In this document: positions 62,722-64,000 of the stretch, in pieces
Layout of the letters: every line of letters starts with the position of its first letter
How positions within the stretch are numbered: position 1 is the first letter of the stretch
DNA from: Neorickettsia sennetsu str. Miyayama
GTDB taxonomy: Bacteria > Pseudomonadota > Alphaproteobacteria > Rickettsiales > Anaplasmataceae
Length of the DNA stretch: 64,000 bases
Direction: 5' to 3'
NCBI RefSeq assembly: GCF_000013165.1
Contig: NC_007798.1
Span: forward strand, 62,001 to 126,000
Notes under the pieces: generated by a model
Told to the model about the DNA's origin: nothing
Seen by the model: only the letters and a program-made list of their open reading frames with translations
Databases searched by the model: none
Translations under genes and position numbers: made by a program

Positions 62722-64000
62722 CTAAAAGGTAGATACTACTAATTCAGATAAATTTTTTAGGCAGCGATCCAGATCCTCTTTTTTAGAAAATGTGGCCTGA
62801 ATGACATATGGTACAGAAGGGGTAACTTTTCCGTGCGATTTATCAATTGTCTCTTTCATAGAATCTATAAAACTTATGTTTTTGAAAATCTCCTTATCGA
62901 GTATGATGAGCGAATATAGGGCTTCGCTCAGTTCTGTGTGAACAATTAGCACCCCCGTTTTGGGTCTTATTTCTGATGCAAGACTCAGCAGGATTTCTTT
63001 TGATATACCCTGAACATTTTTAGTAATTATTTCCACTGAGCCATATCTTTCTGTTCGGGCTTCTGCATTTGTGACAATGGACTGATATACGCGTGTAATC
63101 TCTTTTTGATGGCTCTTTTGCATTGCTTTGAGCTTTGCTTGATGTTCGGTAAGTTGATAAAGCTGTGCTTGTTCCGCTTCTCGTATGTATTGTAAGGCAG
63201 TAAGATGCGTTACTGCCTCTATTCTGCGAACACCGTGAGCCACAGATGACGCCGATAAAATCTTTACTAGTCCAATGGCTGAACTTTTTTTGACGTGCGT
63301 ACCTCCGCATAGCTCTACTGCTTCCCCTATTGAGACAACACGAACCGTATCGTCGTACTTTTCTCCGAACAATCCAATGGCGCCATCTCTTATAGCCTCA
63401 TCAGTCTTTTTGATTTCTGTCATTACAGGATGATCATCCCAGATCATAAGGTTTATACAGTCCTCTATTTTAGAAAGCTCTTCCTCCGTGATAGATTGGC
63501 TGTGACTAAAATCGAAACGCAACCTACTCGGTGCCACGAGAGAGCCACGTTGCGAGACATGTGCACCAAGCCTTTTTCTCAAAACATGATGTAGTATATG
63601 CGTTGCCGAGTGGTTCCTGGCTAGGCTGTTTCTGCGATTTATATCTATCTTGAGGTTTACTTTCTCGCCTCTACTCGTTACTTGACCCCTGATGATCGTA
63701 CACTCATGGAGGATAACTCCCTCAGTAGATTTGTAGACTTTTTCTACCTTCAGCAGGGTATTTTCTCCTTCTATTATGCCTTGATCGCTCTCTTGACCAC
63801 CTGATTCTGGGTAGAAAATCGTTTGGTCAAGTATAATTGTCAGTTTGTTAGATCCCTCTTTTTCTGTTATCGCAAGGATAAGCGCTAATCCTGTAAAATT
63901 TTCATAACCAATAAAAGGTGTTTTTCCGTGCTCTAGGAACACTGCTTTTACCTCATAACTTGAGGTTTGTGCCATATCCTTCATCCGAGAAGCTTGAGCA
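62722..64000 (-). CDS. alaS: Alanyl-tRNA synthetase, C-terminal half
   Basis: The frame is open to the window edge on the minus strand, so the start is outside; about 425 residues of a ~880-residue enzyme are seen. Editing domain with RNHSATHILHHVLRKRLGAH (HxxxH) and ELCGGTHVKKSSAIGLVKIL (the CxxxH zinc half-site), the coiled coil, then the C-Ala part. The glycine-rich GGGRxDxAxGG motif of C-Ala is not recognisable; SHGKVTPSVPYVIQATFSKK stands in its place. Editing removes Ser and Gly from tRNA-Ala. Catalytic domain not visible. Confidence 0.95.
   Translation of the reverse strand, partial: AQASRMKDMAQTSSYEVKAVFLEHGKTPFIGYENFTGLALILAITEKEGSNKLTIILDQTIFYPESGGQESDQGIIEGENTLLKVEKVYKSTEGVILHECTIIRGQVTSRGEKVNLKIDINRRNSLARNHSATHILHHVLRKRLGAHVSQRGSLVAPSRLRFDFSHSQSITEEELSKIEDCINLMIWDDHPVMTEIKKTDEAIRDGAIGLFGEKYDDTVRVVSIGEAVELCGGTHVKKSSAIGLVKILSASSVAHGVRRIEAVTHLTALQYIREAEQAQLYQLTEHQAKLKAMQKSHQKEITRVYQSIVTNAEARTERYGSVEIITKNVQGISKEILLSLASEIRPKTGVLIVHTELSEALYSLIILDKEIFKNISFIDSMKETIDKSHGKVTPSVPYVIQATFSKKEDLDRCLKNLSELVVSTF

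Overview
The window looks like a chromosome segment of an obligate intracellular Rickettsiales bacterium of the family Anaplasmataceae, most likely Anaplasma and by base composition and gene set closest to A. phagocytophilum. This is inference: the GC content looks intermediate (neither the AT-rich Ehrlichia nor the GC-richer A. marginale style), coding density is low with long intergenic spacers, the ATP synthase genes are scattered (atpH-atpA alone), and core genes (gatB, fmt, lipB, truB, clpB, an RNase E/G gene, nadC, rpsP-rimM, tatC, prmC, atpHA, ispF, lolC/E, xer, rluD, pyrC, alaS) alternate with lineage-specific membrane-protein genes. No rRNA, insertion sequence, prophage or CRISPR array was seen. 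Three tRNAs are present: Ile(UAU), Thr(GGU) and Cys(GCA).

Layout. 1-2.4 kb: 3' end of comM, then a four-helix membrane gene broken by an in-frame TGA and a scrap resembling the comM 3' end. 2.0-9.1 kb: two- and four-helix membrane proteins on both strands in long spacers. 10-12 kb: gatB-tadA. 13-15.7 kb: three tandem copies of a ~965-bp unit, each with a ~50-75 aa one-helix ORF followed by a ~180 aa four-helix protein. 16-20.1 kb: fmt, tRNA-Ile, nadE, lipB-truB and a 49-aa membrane ORF. 20.6-21.7 kb: a single-anchor protein. 22.7-32.2 kb: seven full-size (and one stub) paralogous single-anchor proteins whose ectodomains look to me like divergent macrodomains. 32.7-49.3 kb: mostly core genes. 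49.5-58.1 kb: tRNA-Thr, lolC/E, fba, xer and rluD, with an rluD inverted fragment, an rluD 5' fragment, a repeat-containing membrane protein and its frameshifted copy. 58.5-64 kb: tRNA-Cys, an efflux adaptor, an Na+/alanine symporter, pyrC and the 3' part of alaS.

How it fits together. The core genes cover translation quality and tRNA modification (gatB, tadA, truB, fmt, alaS, rimM, prmC, rluD), cofactors (nadE, nadC, lipB, ispF, fthC), energy (atpHA, a COX1-like protein), envelope (tatC, lolC/E, efflux adaptor) and proteostasis (clpB). Between them the segment is shaped by repeated local duplication of small membrane-protein genes. Several duplications carried pieces of the adjoining core gene (comM, rluD), and others left mosaic paralogs with shared ends and different centres. 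The best candidate for an undescribed system is the 22.7-32.2 kb array of membrane-anchored macrodomain-like proteins.
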